From assembly GCA_023614405.1 (NCBI GenBank), contig CM042694.1:478179392-478243391 (forward strand): a stretch of DNA of 64,000 nt, read 5' to 3'. Under the pieces are notes generated by a model that ran no database searches, was not told the DNA's origin, and saw only the letters and a list, made by a program, of their open reading frames with translations. Numbering within the stretch: the first letter of the stretch is position 1; every line of letters begins with the position of its first letter. Shown here in pieces: positions 43,858 through 56,363 of the stretch. The position numbers and the translations under genes were made by a program. Source of the stretch: Avena insularis (taxonomy: Eukaryota > Streptophyta > Magnoliopsida > Poales > Poaceae).

Positions 43858-45127
43858 AAAGATCTCCTGCTGGAGTAGATGACATCAATGCTGACGATTT
43901 GATGATCTCATTTGCTCGCCTAAGCGGTATTGATGGGACGTGACAAAGGTGGGCCCCATTTCTGACTGGGATTTGACCAAGCATACGTAATCTTTGTTTT
44001 AATGACGCCTCCTCGATTCTTGTGCATAGTGGGGAAAGTGCGGCGACGGCTCATTGTTTCCATCGCCACGCGTCTGCATTGATTTGCGCCACGCGTCTAG
44101 TTGAATCACTGTGAGCCGTTGGATTGCATCTGCCTTGTGGTTAAGTAGGGATTCCGTGCGGTAAATTTTCAACAAATCCATCTTCTTCCTCCTCGCATCA
44201 TGCTGCCATTGCTCTGTGCTTCCACTCCATCATCCTTGCCCCCGTTGCTGCGCTAGACGGGCTTAGGACTTTTCCGAGCTACTTCATGTGATTCCATCAC
44301 CACCAGAAGACAGGGAAGAAGAAGGGCACCACCGCTGCTAGATCTGCTGCCTCTGCTGCGACGGCCAAGAAAAAAAGCATCGCCGCCACTGGGTCCGGTA
44401 CTACTACTATGACCGGGAAGAAGAAGGGCCCTGGAATGCGCGTCACCAATGGCTTGTGGCGACGCACCGCCATTGAGGAGCATGAGCTCCAATAGCACCG
44501 CCCTGATGGTATGCTTCCTACTAATGAAGCATAATGCAAGATGCCTGGCCTAGAGGTAATCCCCGATCCCCCTATTGGATTTTGGGTGATGTTCCTTGCT
44601 TTTGTCCTTCAGGGCCTTTCTCTTCCGCTCCACAAGTTTGTGCGAGGGTTACTCTGCTTCTATGGGATCCAGCTGCATCAGCTGACCCCAAATTATATTT
44701 TGCACACCGCGTGCTATATCACTCTTTGCGAGTGCTGGCTCAGAATTGAGCCGCACATCAGCCTTTTCAAAAAACTCTTCAAGCTGAAGCAGCAATCGGG
44801 TTCTGGATCTGTGGTCTACGACATTGGAGGCTGTGGTATCCATGTATGGAGGGAGAAGTGGTTTTACATCCATGATCAGAAGGCCGATGGTGAGCTTTAC
44901 GCACTTGTTCCTTTTGATACGAAAGCGGAAATGAAGAGGAGAAGGTCTTGGAAAAATGTGGTGATGCCCAGAGAGGCCGAGGAGTTCGAAGTTTTGTATA
45001 AGCGCATCTATGATCTCCAGCTCATTCGAGGGAAGGAGATTGACAGCCCGGACCTCATTCGCACTTGGATGCCTCGTTGGGTGAAGCCACTGCGGTCTAG
45101 GGTGCACCCGATGTATCTTTGGATTGG

Positions 45128-46627
45128 TGATGACCCACAAGTATAGGGGGTGTATCGCAGTATTTTCGATAAGTAAGAGTGTCGAACCCAACGAGGAGCA
45201 GAAGGAACTGGCTAGTGGTATGGACCAAGAATTCTCTGCAAATACTTAGCAAACGTATTTTTACGGGTTTTCGATAAAGCAAGTAAACAAAGTACGGGTA
45301 AATAAAAGACAGTAGGAATAAATGCAGCAAGTGGCCCAATCCTTTATGCAGAAAAGCACAAGCTGGTTGTATTACTTAAGATGACCAAACGTTCTCGAGG
45401 ACACATGGGAAGACTGTCAAGTGCTTTCGCTTCATATAGTTGATTAATCTTCTTTAGCTTTCTAAGTGTTGTGTGGGTGAACCTGTGCTAATGTACCGCC
45501 CCATCCAAGACTAATACATACTTGTGATTATACCCCTTGAAAACATCCGTACGTACAAGAAAGTAATTAAGGTAAAAACCTAACCACAGCTTTAAACTCT
45601 AAGACCCTTACGTACCTTGTGCAATGGTTTCCTAACGGGGGTTCAGGTTTCTTTCACTCCGGCAACCCCTACGATTAGTAGCCAAATACACAATGCATTC
45701 CCCTAGGCCCAGATAGGTGAAGTGTCATATAGTCGAAGTTCACATGACACCACTAGAAGAAGTACACCACAACTTAAATAACAATCTATTGAATCTTTCT
45801 CAACACAACTCCACTACTAACAACAAGACTTCTCCCATGTCCTCAAGAACAAAACGAACTACTCACAAGACATCATATGGATCATGATCAAAGATGCAAT
45901 AATGATGTATAACAATCCGAACATAAACAATAATTCAATGGTTCACTCAATAGCATCAACTACAAAGAGTAATCAACACCGGGAAAGTTTCCCCTATGAA
46001 CTAATGCAAGATTCAACTCAATTGTTACAGCAATATGGAGATGGTGATGAGGGTGCTGATGGTGATGATGGTGGTGATGATGATGATGATCCCGATGAAG
46101 TCCAGCTTGATGGTGGTGTTGATGGTGACGATCTCCCCTCTCTAGGAAGTAATTCCCCCGGTCGGAGAGATCTTTCTCTCTCGGTGTTTTCCGCCCCGCA
46201 GAGGTGGCGGAATCTTTCTGTGGTCGCTCCCTGAGTCTTAGGGTTTCGAGAGGATGATATACGCCAGAGGAGAGAGGCTGGAGTGGGCCAGGGTGGCCAC
46301 ACCACCTCCTGGCGCGGCCTAGGGCTGCCCGCGCCATGGGGTGGTGTGGGCCCCCTGTGGCCCATCTCCACTCCGTCTTCTGGCTTCCTTAGTCTTCTGG
46401 AAAAATAGGATTTTCCGTATATTTTCCCGGATTTTCTGATCTTCACGAATTTTGCCTCCAAACAGCACATTTTCCATCAGAATCCTGACTGCAGTGGTCC
46501 ATGCTCCAAAAGTCATCGACCATGCAAAAATAGATGAAATAACATAAGTATCACCTCTCAATATGAAATATATCAATGAATAATAGAGAATTAAGACATA
46601 GAATAGTGATGCAAAATGGACGTATCA
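45128..46627 (-). repeat. 3' LTR of the nested Gypsy (1500 bp)
   Basis: Ends GGACGTATCA at 46627, next to the complement of the polypurine tract. The GAT/ATC microsatellite (about 46037-46092) is longer by 15 bases than that of the 5' LTR. Confidence 0.94.
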
Positions 46628-46666
46628 ACTCCCCCCAAGCTTAGACTTCGCTTGTCCCCAAGCGAA
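46628..46666 (-). other. Polypurine tract and stem-loop of the nested Gypsy
   Basis: Complement of AAGCTTGGGGGGAGT at about 46628-46642, then a perfect 8-bp stem (46647-46654 with 46659-46666). The stem is identical to that at 3925-3944; only the first loop base differs. Confidence 0.8.
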
Positions 46667-48549
46667 ACTGTGCTCAATAAACATGGCCTCAGGTTTATGG
46701 AGTGAAGAGTCGATAAAAGAATACGGACAAGAAGCATCACATTCATCAAATACATAGATCATAATAGAAGACAACTCACTATTATATAACTCAACTTGTA
46801 ATAAGTAAAGGAAACACAATAAAGATACATAAAGTGAATCATAATTGGTAATGGCAAACTTAGCTCTTGGTCGAAGAATAGTTGATAATTTGCTGGAGTT
46901 CACAAATAGCTGGTTTTTCAATGATAGCTTTCAAAGTAGTAAACATCGGGATAAGAGCAATGTGCAAAACAAGGAACATAAGAAACATGATTGAATAAAT
47001 CAACATATGAATGAATGAAACACAACAACTCAAAATACTTGCTGAGATAGAAGGGAGTAGGTTTACTGACTCAACTACAAAGTAAAAGAAAGGCCCTTCA
47101 AAGAGGGAAGCAGGGATTTCAAGTCTCATAAAGAGCTCCCAAAAATTATGATACTTATTAGCTTTAAGCTCTCATTGCCCCTATCATAGGCATCTTTAGG
47201 TGATTAAGGTTAAAGTGACACAACTAAGAGGATATGCTTGACAAGTTATAAGTTGAAATCTCATGCCCCTTACTTATGACTACCGATCCTCATGCTACTC
47301 AACTTTAGTCACGAGCAAGCTCTTGTCATTGTAAATACATGTGTATCATTGAGAACCGCCAACGGGGTACCCCTTGCACATGACACAGGAGCTATCCCAT
47401 AATCAAAATGACAAGGCAAGGCAAAGGTGAGCATCTCAGCGATCTTTTATTTGCTATTTGCATAGGTTTTTATTGAGGATGCTTCATAGAATGCTCACTA
47501 TAGTTATGCTGCAAGTTTCCACCATGATTAGGCATGGCTTAGGCTAGCCCAAAGGCGTTTCTCTAACACACATATAAACTCCATGATCTTACAAGTTCCA
47601 CTTTTATTTCACACCGCCGGGATCCATAAGCAAAAGAACATGATATCAACTAGGTACAAAGTACCAAATGAAGTGTTGAAAGCGGTCCCCATGATACATG
47701 GTTTGGCTAACTTCCACTCATAAAGCGCAAGCATATACGCAACAAAGAAGGACCCAATGGTTCAAGTTTATTAAATGCAAGAAAGTAAAGTGTGCCATCA
47801 AGTTCGTGAGAGCTTTAATCACTAATTTTCACATAACAAGTTTAATTTGGGAGGTAGATAAAACAAGAATTTACTTGGAATAGCAATACTGCTACTAGGT
47901 AGGTATGGTGGACACAAATGGCAAAGGTTTTGGTTTAAAGGAGGTGGATGCATGAGAAGAATACCCTCTTAGTACAGGTTTTTGGCTAGCAAGGTTGGGT
48001 AGCAAGTATAAGAGTTGAAGGAAACAAACAAACATACAAGTGATAAAGACAAACATGCAATATTCCTTGGAAGCACAAAAGATCTTAACTAGAGAATACT
48101 AGACTTATGAGCAAATCAAGAAATAAAGACGATGAAATAATTTTTCTTTAGAGTACCTTTATCTTTTTCATTCAACTCTCAAAAATAGTGTTGCTACTAA
48201 CCGAGCCAGGTTTGCCAAAACCAACTAAATTAACTCAATGATCCCAAAGTGATACCAATACTAACAACAAGATCAATCATATAACCACGAATTGAAAACT
48301 AATATAAGCTATGCAAAAGAGTGAATGATAGAACTTCTTATTAATATTCCATAACGGTAACTCACACCAAGGGATACATATCTAACGAGAGAGGGGACAC
48401 TTCCATAATGCAAACCATACTACATAATAACTTCTCTATTCATGATATGACTCTACTAGAAAGGTAAAAAGATAGAAGATAGTGTTGTGATACCGCGGCA
48501 CTCCTCGAAGCTTGGAACAAATCAAGGGGATGCCAAACCTGATGACGAG
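46667..48549 (-). other. Non-coding 3' spacer of the nested Gypsy
   Basis: No coding motif in any frame. It corresponds to 2043-3924 in the left copy. Length without pol is a family trait. Confidence 0.7.
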
Positions 48550-48804
48550 TTACTCCTTCGGTGTTGGTGGTAATATTTTCTTAGTTGACGTGAGGAAGTC
48601 TTCCAGCATCTTGCGAAGCCTATTATTCTCCCATTGAAGCATGTCCACCTTCCTCCTCAAGTCTCGGTACTTATCGCAGAACTCCTTAGTGACTCGTAGG
48701 GCTTCCGTTGATGCAAGGCAAGAGACTAAAGGTACCAGCCCCTGCTTGGGGTCTTGGAGATCTTCCTCCATAGGCTCCTTCCCTTTATCCTTGGTGAACA
48801 CCAT
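48550..48804 (-). CDS. Small accessory ORF of the nested Gypsy
   Basis: 84 residues: charged start (MVFTKDKGKEPMEEDLQDPK), a short linker, then a predicted coiled coil (KYRDLRRKVDMLQWENNRLR, Leu/Met at heptad-like spacing) and the ending LPPTPKE. The left copy's ORF (1539-2042) has the same start and a similar proline-lysine end but a different, longer middle. No known domain. It lies about 1.1 kb after the gag ORF on the same strand. Any role, such as binding Gag or RNA, is a guess. Confidence 0.55.
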   Translation of the reverse strand: MVFTKDKGKEPMEEDLQDPKQGLVPLVSCLASTEALRVTKEFCDKYRDLRRKVDMLQWENNRLRKMLEDFLTSTKKILPPTPKE

Positions 48805-49919
48805 TGTGCTTCTAAACCTTCAAAGAGTATGTCTTGGCAGAAACAGATCGAAACAAAAACACGACGAAAATACGATATACGAACCTCGGGAGATCTGGGG
48901 GGAATATATATTACAAAGTTTCATATCAAAAGGAAGGTACTGAGAGAAAACGAGTCGGAGGCGGAGTCCGGGGCGGACTCACCACCTAGTGGCACGGCTA
49001 GGTGTGGGCCCGCGCCACAGGGTGGTGTGAGCCACCCTGGCTCCGGTTCCGTCCCTTTTTCGCTTCGTAACTTTCCTTATTGACTGAAAACTACAAAAAT
49101 ATAGTTGGATAGTATTTTCACGGAACTTTTCTTACCAAAACCGTTACCTATTTGAAAACAGACTCTGCAGGTCTCTGAATTTGGTATTTAGTGGATTCTT
49201 CCAGAGCCTCCACTTGAATAATCATCAGTATCTTCATCTTCATATACTTATTACTTGAGTCATAAAACCTTTCTCTTCCTTATTACACCATTATCTCCAC
49301 TACCTGGAAATTTCTTTCACACAATTATCATTAGCAACATTAGTATATATGAAGTGATAAAACCTTTTGAGCTCAACTTCAACTGAAAACCATCAAAACA
49401 TAAGCTACTGTAGCAACTCCTTCCGAAAACCCAAAAAGAATTCAAAAAGGAAATCGAATAAATAAGCAAATGCAAGATTGGCAAAATCTATCAAAATAGA
49501 CCAGCAGGTAAAAGATCAATTTTTTTGAAAATCTTCTGTTGCTCAAATCAAAAAGTGCAAAACTAACGAAAGTTAAATAACAACCTTGGGCAGAAGCACA
49601 AAAATTATAGCTCAATTCGACATACAGAGATCTCTCACGAATTTTTACGGTGAAGCACAAAAATCTGTTTCGGGACAGCAACTTCCCCAAATCTTACTTC
49701 TCTCTCATTAGAGGTTGATCTTGACACAAAAACCAAACAAAACGGATAAGGAGCGGTTACCGAAGTAATAACTTCCAAGACTCAAAGAAACAAAAACAAA
49801 CTAAAAGCAAAAACAAATTGGGTTGTCTCCCATAAAGCTCTTTCTTTATAGCCATTAAGATGGGCATGATAATTTTGAAGAAGCTCTCATAGGGATATGA
49901 ATTGAAGTGAAAGAGAGCA
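48805..49919 (-). other. Spacer between gag and the accessory ORF
   Basis: Contains a GC-rich block (about 48950-49070) that also occurs in the left copy (about 1290-1380). No coding motif. Confidence 0.6.
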
Positions 49920-51331
49920 TTAAGAAGCAAAAACACACACACATTTAAGTCTAACCCACTTCCTATGCAAGGGAATTTTGTAAACAAACAAGTTATTGAA
50001 ACCAGAGGCAACTTGCATAAGAAGGCAAAAGAAGTGCAACATAAAAACTTTCAGCATAAAACGAGGAAACTTGATATTATTAAGATGCATAAGAACACTT
50101 TTCCGTCTCTCATAGTAACTTTCAGTATCATGCATAAACTTAACAATATAACTATCACAAGGACCATCATAGCAATGATCGCTTATTCTAACAAAAAACA
50201 CAGGAATACTAGCTCTCATAACACTACTATGTGAAACAATATTAGAGGTACCTTTACAAAGGATAGTGTGTCCCTCTTTTTCATATTTAGTGACAAAGTC
50301 TTTCACATTTACTATTATTTGTTCATCAACCATTTGTTTATCAGGTCCAGCAGCTTTTCTTGTACTTTCATTAACCATACTAGCTATCATAGAATGTTCC
50401 TTAATCCTAACTGGGAAAGGCATTTTCTCAATATAAGATTCAGGTAAAACATGATTAGCAGTATAAACTTCAGTATTTCTTGAAGGAACACTCTTAGAAA
50501 AAAATTTATAAGGTTCATGATACTTATCCCACTTCTTTTTAGGCACTTCAATATAGGAAGCAAAAGCCTTAAAATAAGAAGAAATAGCTTGAGAGTCTAG
50601 ACCATAAGCATTTTTAATATTTTGAAAGGCATCAGTTCCCATAAAAGATTCAATGCATTCATAATCATAATTTATACCTGACTTTCTACCTTTGTCATTC
50701 TCCCAAGCTTCAGCATTGTCTTGAATACGGTCCAGAAGATCCCATTTAGCTTCTTTTTCCATACGAGTGAATGATCCAGCACAAGAAGCATCCAATAAAT
50801 CCTTGTCATGTAGAGGGAGCCTTGCATAAAAGTTATTGATAATAATATTGTTGGGGAGCTCATGAATGGGACATTTGAGCATTAGTAACTTCAATCTCCC
50901 CAAGCTTGAGCTGTACTCTCTCCATCAAGAGGCCAAAAGTTGTATATTTGATTCCGATCTTTATGAATCTCACTAGGAGGATAAAACTTTGAATAAAAGA
51001 GAGGCACTATTTCCTCCCATTCCAGAGCTTGACCATTCTTCAGCAGCTTATACCATTCCTCAGCTCTACCTTTCAGTGATAATGAGAATAACTTCTTCTT
51101 AACTTGATCTGTAGTAATACCAGCACACTTGAATAACCCGCATAATTCGTGTATAAAGAGTAAATGATCACCGGGATGGACAATTCCATCCCCAACATAG
51201 TAGTTATCCATAACACGATCAATAATTCTTGTAGGTATTTTGAAAACATCATTCTTAGCAGGTGGTGGCTTATCTACTACCTTAGCAGTGGTAGTAACAT
51301 TACCAAATAAGAAACTCAGCGAATTATCCAT
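49920..51331 (-). pseudogene. gag of the nested Gypsy, one-base frameshift
   Basis: Starts MDNSLSFLFGNVTTTAK at 51331. The retrotransposon gag domain is clear (HELCGLFKCAGITTDQVKK, LSLKGRAEEWYKLL, WEEIVPLFYSKFYPPSE, TAQAWG). At about 50895-50900 one base is missing: the first frame stops after AWGD while the next frame, open from 50903 to 49920, continues as RLKLLMLKCPIHELPNNIII. The rest is a long lysine-rich region and the hydrophobic tail shared with 1-438. Gag forms the virus-like particle. No zinc knuckle and no pol follow. A working relative would have to supply the enzymes. Confidence 0.85.
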
Positions 51332-51417
51332 AACGAAAATAAAGCAACTAACAGAAGTAAACAATACTCACAGTAGAAGTTTCCTTTACCAGTTCCACTC
51401 TCCAATAGTGCTTCACT

Positions 51418-51445
51418 CCCTGGCAATGGCGCTAGAAAATAGTCT
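51418..51445 (-). other. Primer-binding region of the nested Gypsy
   Basis: Directly next to the 5' LTR; on the minus strand AGACTATTTTCTAGCGCCAT follows the LTR end CATCA. It is similar to the same region at 36683-36711. Confidence 0.6.
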
Positions 51446-52940
51446 TGATGACCCACAAGTATAGGGGGTGCATCGCAGTATTTTCGATAAGTAAGAGTAT
51501 CGAACCCAACGAGGAGCAGAAGGTACTGGCTACTGGTATGGATCAGGAATTCTCTGCAAATACTTAGCAAACAGATTTTTAGGGGTTTTCGATAAAGCAA
51601 GTAAACAAAGTACGAGTAAATAAAAGACAGTAGGAATAAATGCAACAAGTGGCCCAATCCTTTATGCAGCAAAGGACAAGCCGGTTGTATTACTTAAGAT
51701 GACCAAACGTTCTCGAGGACACATGGGAAGACTGTCAAGTGCTTTCGCTTCATATAGTTGATTAATCTTATTTAGCTTGCTAAGTGTTGTGTGGGTGAAC
51801 CTGTGCTAATGTACCGCCCCATCCAAGATTAATACATACTTGTGATTCTACCCCTTGCAAACATCCGTAAGTACAAGAAAGTAATTAAAGTAAAACCTAA
51901 CCACAGCTTTAAACTCTAAGACCCTTACGTCCCTTGTGCAATGGTTTCCTAACGGGGGTTCAGGTTTCTGTCACTCCGACAACCCCTACGATTAGTAGCC
52001 AAATACACAATGCATTCCCCTAGGCCCATATAGGTGAAGTGTCATGTAGTCGACATTCACATGACACCACTAGAAGTAGTACACCACAACTTAAATAACA
52101 ATCTATTGAATCTTTCTCAACACAACTCCACTACTAACAACAAGACTTCTCCCATGTCCTCAAGAACAAAACGAACTACTCACAAGAAATCATGTGGATC
52201 ATGATCAAAGATGCAATAATGATGTATAACAATCCGAACATAAACAATAATTCAATGGTTCACTCAATAGCATCAACTACAAAGAGTAATCAACACCGGG
52301 AAAGTTTCCCCTATGAACTAATGCAAGATTCAACTCAATTGTTACAGCAATATGGAGATGGTGATGATGGTGGTGATGATGATGATGATCCCGATGAAGT
52401 CCAGCTTGATGGTGGTGTTGATGGCGACGATCTCCCCTCTCTAGGAAGGAATTCCCCCGGCAGAAATCTGTCTGCCGAAGAGATCTTTCTCTCTCGGTGT
52501 TTTCCGCCTCGCAGAGGCGGCGAAATCTTTCTCTGGTCGCTCCTCGAGTCTTAGGGTTTCGAGAGGATGATATACGCCAGAGGAGACAGGCTGGAGTGGG
52601 CCAGGGTGGCCACACCACCTCCTGGCGCGGCCTAGGGCTGCCCGCGCCATGGGGTGGTGTGGGCCCCCTGTGGCCCATCTCCACTCCGTCTTTTGGCTTC
52701 CTTAGTCTTCTGGAAAAATAGGATTTTCCATATATTTTCCTGGATTTTCTGATCTTCGCGAATTTTGCCTCCAGACAACACATTTTCCATCAGAATCCTG
52801 ATTGCAGCGGTCCATGCTCCAAAAGTCATCAACCATGCAAAAATAGATGAAATAACATAAGTATCACCTCTCAATATGAAATATATCAATGAATAATAGT
52901 GAATTAAGACATAGAATAGTGATGCAAAATGGACGTATCA
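51446..52940 (-). repeat. 5' LTR of the nested Gypsy (1495 bp)
   Basis: Begins TGATGACCCACAAGTATAGG at the low end and ends GGACGTATCA at 52940, next to the ATTGG duplication. The microsatellite at about 52353-52394 is shorter than in the 3' LTR. Confidence 0.94.
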
Positions 52941-55114
52941 ATTGGCGCCGACGACATCACTCGTGTCTCTCAGGAGAACTTGTCCTCAAGCGAGGTGGAC
53001 AAAAGGTTCAGGGCACTGACCAAGTTCACCTTCAAGGAGAAACTCCCTGGAGATTCAGTCATGCTGCCCTTCCACGCGAGTCACCCCCCTCATGAGGTAA
53101 CTTCATAATTTCTTCTTCTATTATGCTTCGTTTGCCCGCAAGGCGTTTTGAACTTGTAACCTTTTACTTTGGCAAGAATGGAAGGTTGACACCGTTCTAC
53201 CTTCGCAATCTAAAGGGATAATTCCCTCTGAGGCTGTGGAGGAAGATGAATCTGGGTCTACTTTGCCCATTGCTGAGGAGAAGGAAGCCCTCGAGTGTAG
53301 CAAGGGCGCCACTCGCAAGCGCTCCCAAAGCAAGGAATCAGATGCTTCTTCTCTGGAGATGACACGGGATCCTTTGATTGGGGTTGGTGTCGCGGATGCA
53401 ATTCCAGCGGTGCCCATGCGCGCTATTGCTCCTCCATTGCGAAAGAAAATGAAGAAGCAGAAGGAGGATTCAGATGATTCCTTCGTCCTCGAAAATTATG
53501 ATGGGTGAGTCTTTTACTTTGCTGTTGTCTTTTTATTTCTTGCTACTTGTGTTGATGATGACATAGCTTGTGCATTTGTTAAAGTGTGACCGCCTCGTCC
53601 TTGTCTAATGATTATCGACTCCTAGAGGAGGCGGGAGTCGTGGACTCCAAGAATAAGGGTGTAGTGGAGCCTACACCTTCCCCAAAGATAGCGGCCAACT
53701 CCAACAGAAATTCCTCGAGTTCTCCCAACATGGGGGAGCACCTGGTTCTTGCTCAGACGTCAACTCAGAAGGAAACTTCGGAGTCTTTGGATGGCCACAT
53801 AAGTATTTGCAAACCTTTGTTACTCGAATATTTAATGCTTGGAGGTAGAACGAGTCGTGATATTTGTCCTTTTTCCATAGCCCATTCTTCAGGAGTCTAT
53901 TCGCCTTGGTGAACAGATCGTCGACCTGGGCTAGCAGCATGCTCGGCTTGATACCAAAAACCTCTAGTTGCAAAGTAAGCTTGTCGATTTGTGTTGTGCT
54001 GCTGCACATTTGTTTTGACTTGGTGTTGATATGTTTTCCTTGTTTTGCAGAGGATAATAATGACTTGCTCCGTTAGGTGAACTCCCTTGACAAGGAAATC
54101 AGCGTGGCGGAGACCAAGCGAGATGAGGCACTCGTGGCCTACGACTGCCTCAAGCTGGAGTCAAAGTAGCATGAAGAGGAGCTGGCGGCTATTGCCGTTA
54201 ACAAATAAAAAGAATTCACGGAACAACTTCTCTCCATCGTGAAAGCACTTTTAGGTATGCTGCTATTGCAGTTTTTGTGCCATTGAGGATTTTCTTTCGT
54301 CACTTATTTGGCATCTAATGGTTTTACGTGCATCGAGTGCAGACGCTTCTGGGTGAGTTTTGACCCCTAGGCTCTTGCTCGTGAGGATACGTTGGCCGGT
54401 GTCGTGGCTGCAGTCGAAGACTGCAGCTTCTCCGTCTAGGACTTGCTCAAAAAGTCCAAGGGTGTTCTTGGGCGTCTTCAAGATTAGATGGTCCCCAAGG
54501 CCGAACTTATTGAAGACATGGATTGCATGATTGATTCCTTCGCCGAAGGTGTCCCCGTGGACTTCAAGAATGCCCCAAAAGGGCTCGGTCCTCCCTGGGT
54601 CTTGCGATGGCACATGCCCATAGTGTCGACCTAAATGCTAGCAAGGTATCCTCAAAGATGTCGGTGACCGCGGATGGCCAGCAGGTAGTTTTTGCTCCTT
54701 TTGCCAATCGCTGCCAAAAATATGGGCCTAGGATCATAGAGACATTCACGAGGTACTCAGAGGGACGGAAGTGGCTAAAAACGGCAAAGGCCACGGTGTT
54801 GGGGGCCACCAAAGCCAGGGCTTCAGCGTCAGACACCACTGCAGCGAAGGCCACAGCTTCGGAGGCTGCCACAAAGTCGAAGAAGCCCATAGGTGCCGAC
54901 GCATAGGCGTAGTTGTCCCCATTGTATCCTTTTTAGCTATATGAACCATTTTAGCCTTATCTTGAGATCGCTTTTGTGGGGGTTCCCCTGTGAAAACTTG
55001 GATGCAATTATTGATGTATAAATTATCTTCGTTCTTGCATCATTCGACCTTTTGTGCATAGTGTTTCTTATTCTTCCGATCCTCTGCTTGGTAGGGTCCT
55101 TCGAGTGATTCATG

Positions 55115-55871
55115 CGATATGCCTTATGCGGATGCGCCTGGCGAATCTTCCCCTGATGAACCCGTGGCGCAGCCACATTCGAAGGTGGAGGAGATGTCAG
55201 TGTTATCTCGACTGTGCGACCGTGTGAAGCACTTAGAGCGAGAGGCGCCATTCGTCTGTGGTATTGCCGACGTCTGGAAGTCGAAGGCAGAAAAAGCTTT
55301 GGAGTGGGAAGCCTATCTTCTTCACGAGGTGGCCCAAATCAGTGAGCAATTGCAATGTCAGTGTTCCCTCGACTTTGTTGCTACAATGTGTCTATGTTGA
55401 TGTCTTCTGGTGGCTGATGCCTTTATGTTGTTGTCTTCTGTAGTTGTCAATCTCATTCCGCAGGAAGAGAGGGTTCGCATCAGCATTCGACTGAGTTGCT
55501 TGACTCAGGATTAGCTGGAAGCTGGCGGGTTATTTTGGACCAATCGGGATCATGCAGTCGTGCTGGCGATGTTGCAAGATCGCGTATCGCAAGTACATTA
55601 TTTTTTGAAGAAAGCTCAATCATACCTGAAGCATATATTCCAGGCGATGTTTCCATTGGATGCCGCACCCTCGAGCCTATTGGCTCTAGTGCGGAAGTTT
55701 CAGAGCGCCGATGCAGTACGCGAGTGCGTGCGCCAAATGCTCGTTGCAGGTGCTAAGGCTGCGTTGGCGCTTGTGCGCATGCAACAACTTGATGTGGATC
55801 TGGATGCTGTTGCCACAGGACCGCCGCCTCCTCCACCAAGGATAGCATGGAATATGGTGCCGCATTATTGA
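55115..55871 (+). pseudogene. Tat antisense ORF 2 (coiled-coil accessory protein)
   Basis: Two plus-strand exons. About 55119-55360: MPYADAPGESSPDEPVAQPH, then a charged helix (LSRLCDRVKHLEREAP, KAEKALEWEAYLLHEVAQIS), with a donor-like GTCAGTG. About 55465-55871: a helix-rich part (MLQDRVSQVHYFLKKAQSYL) and a final domain rich in Ala/Val/Arg (ADAVRECVRQMLVAGAKAAL) before a proline run (GPPPPPPR) and TGA. This ending is like other PF04195-associated proteins of Triticeae elements that I recognise by style. Stops between the exons suggest decay. It may be the second half of antisense ORF 1. Confidence 0.55.
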
Positions 55872-56363
55872 GTTGTTGCTCGTCCAGCAGAAGACATTGT
55901 TGACTTGTTCGACGAGCGCACTAATGTCCTCCTGTCGTGTTAGTAGGATAGTTGTTTGACCTGCACATGATGTATAGGTGCTGTAAAACTTGTATAGTTG
56001 TTTTGACTAGGTATTGATTCTGATGTTTCTATGTATATATATGTTAGCTTTAGTTGTTTCGCGAGTGTGATATTGTATGTAATGCCTTTTCGTTAGCCTG
56101 ACGCTTGCGCATCTCATCACCTTGCTAGCCTGCTAGTTGTGTTGCAACCGGGTTGGTTTTACCAAGGGTTCGATTAGAAGTGTGGTCAGCTACTCAGGTC
56201 ATTGCTTTGTTTGTCTGATGAGGTTGACAGGGTGGCGCAGCCTCCAAGTGCAGAAATAGCAATGGAAATGAAAACAAAATACAAAGTTGGAGGCACTTAG
56301 CTTTATTTATTTTGAGAATATTAGGAGGTACAATGTTTGGTCAAGATGCCTGGCTAAGTAGTC
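55872..56363. other. Spacer between convergent antisense ORF and pol
   Basis: The plus-strand antisense ORF and the minus-strand pol converge here. No coding motif. The region must hold both transcript ends, but I cannot place them. Confidence 0.5.

Larger units (their letters stand above)
45128..52940 (-). mobile_element. Complete gag-only Gypsy retrotransposon (7813 bp)
   Basis: Minus orientation with LTRs at 51446-52940 (5') and 45128-46627 (3') and a perfect target duplication ATTGG (45123-45127 and 52941-52945). The inside has a primer-binding region, gag, a small accessory ORF, a stem-loop and a polypurine tract, but no protease, RT, RNase H or integrase in any frame, so it is non-autonomous. 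By eye the first 245 bases of the two LTRs differ at about 14 positions, so insertion was not recent. It is the inverted relative of 1-5480. Confidence 0.95.
44305..54905 (+). pseudogene. Tat antisense ORF 1 (PF04195-type), split by nested Gypsy
   Basis: Plus strand, opposite to the element's own pol. A Lys/Ala-rich start (TGKKKGTTAARSAAS; second TGKKKGPGM at 44409) leads into the putative gypsy-type transposon domain at 44541-45127 (HKFVRGLLCFYGIQLHQLTP, YITLCECWLRIEPHISLFKK). Stops: TAG near 44493 and TAA near 44529. The Gypsy element sits at 45128-52940; across it the frame continues exactly (IG, then ADDITRVSQENLSSSEVD) to a GTAACT donor at 53097. Later exons: about 53186-53506 (VDTVLPSQSKGIIP...FVLENYDG, then GTGAGT), parts of 53585-53910, a coiled-coil exon near 54051-54254 with several stops, and 54600-54905. 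Role unknown; proteins of this domain are found only in plant Gypsy elements as far as I know. Confidence 0.75.

Noticed and set aside
44649..45191. 180-codon minus-strand ORF
   Set aside because: Antisense shadow of the PF04195-type domain that runs into the Gypsy LTR.
54263..54890. Minus-strand ORFs of 116 and 108 codons
   Set aside because: Shadows of the plus-strand antisense ORF of the Tat element; no independent motif.
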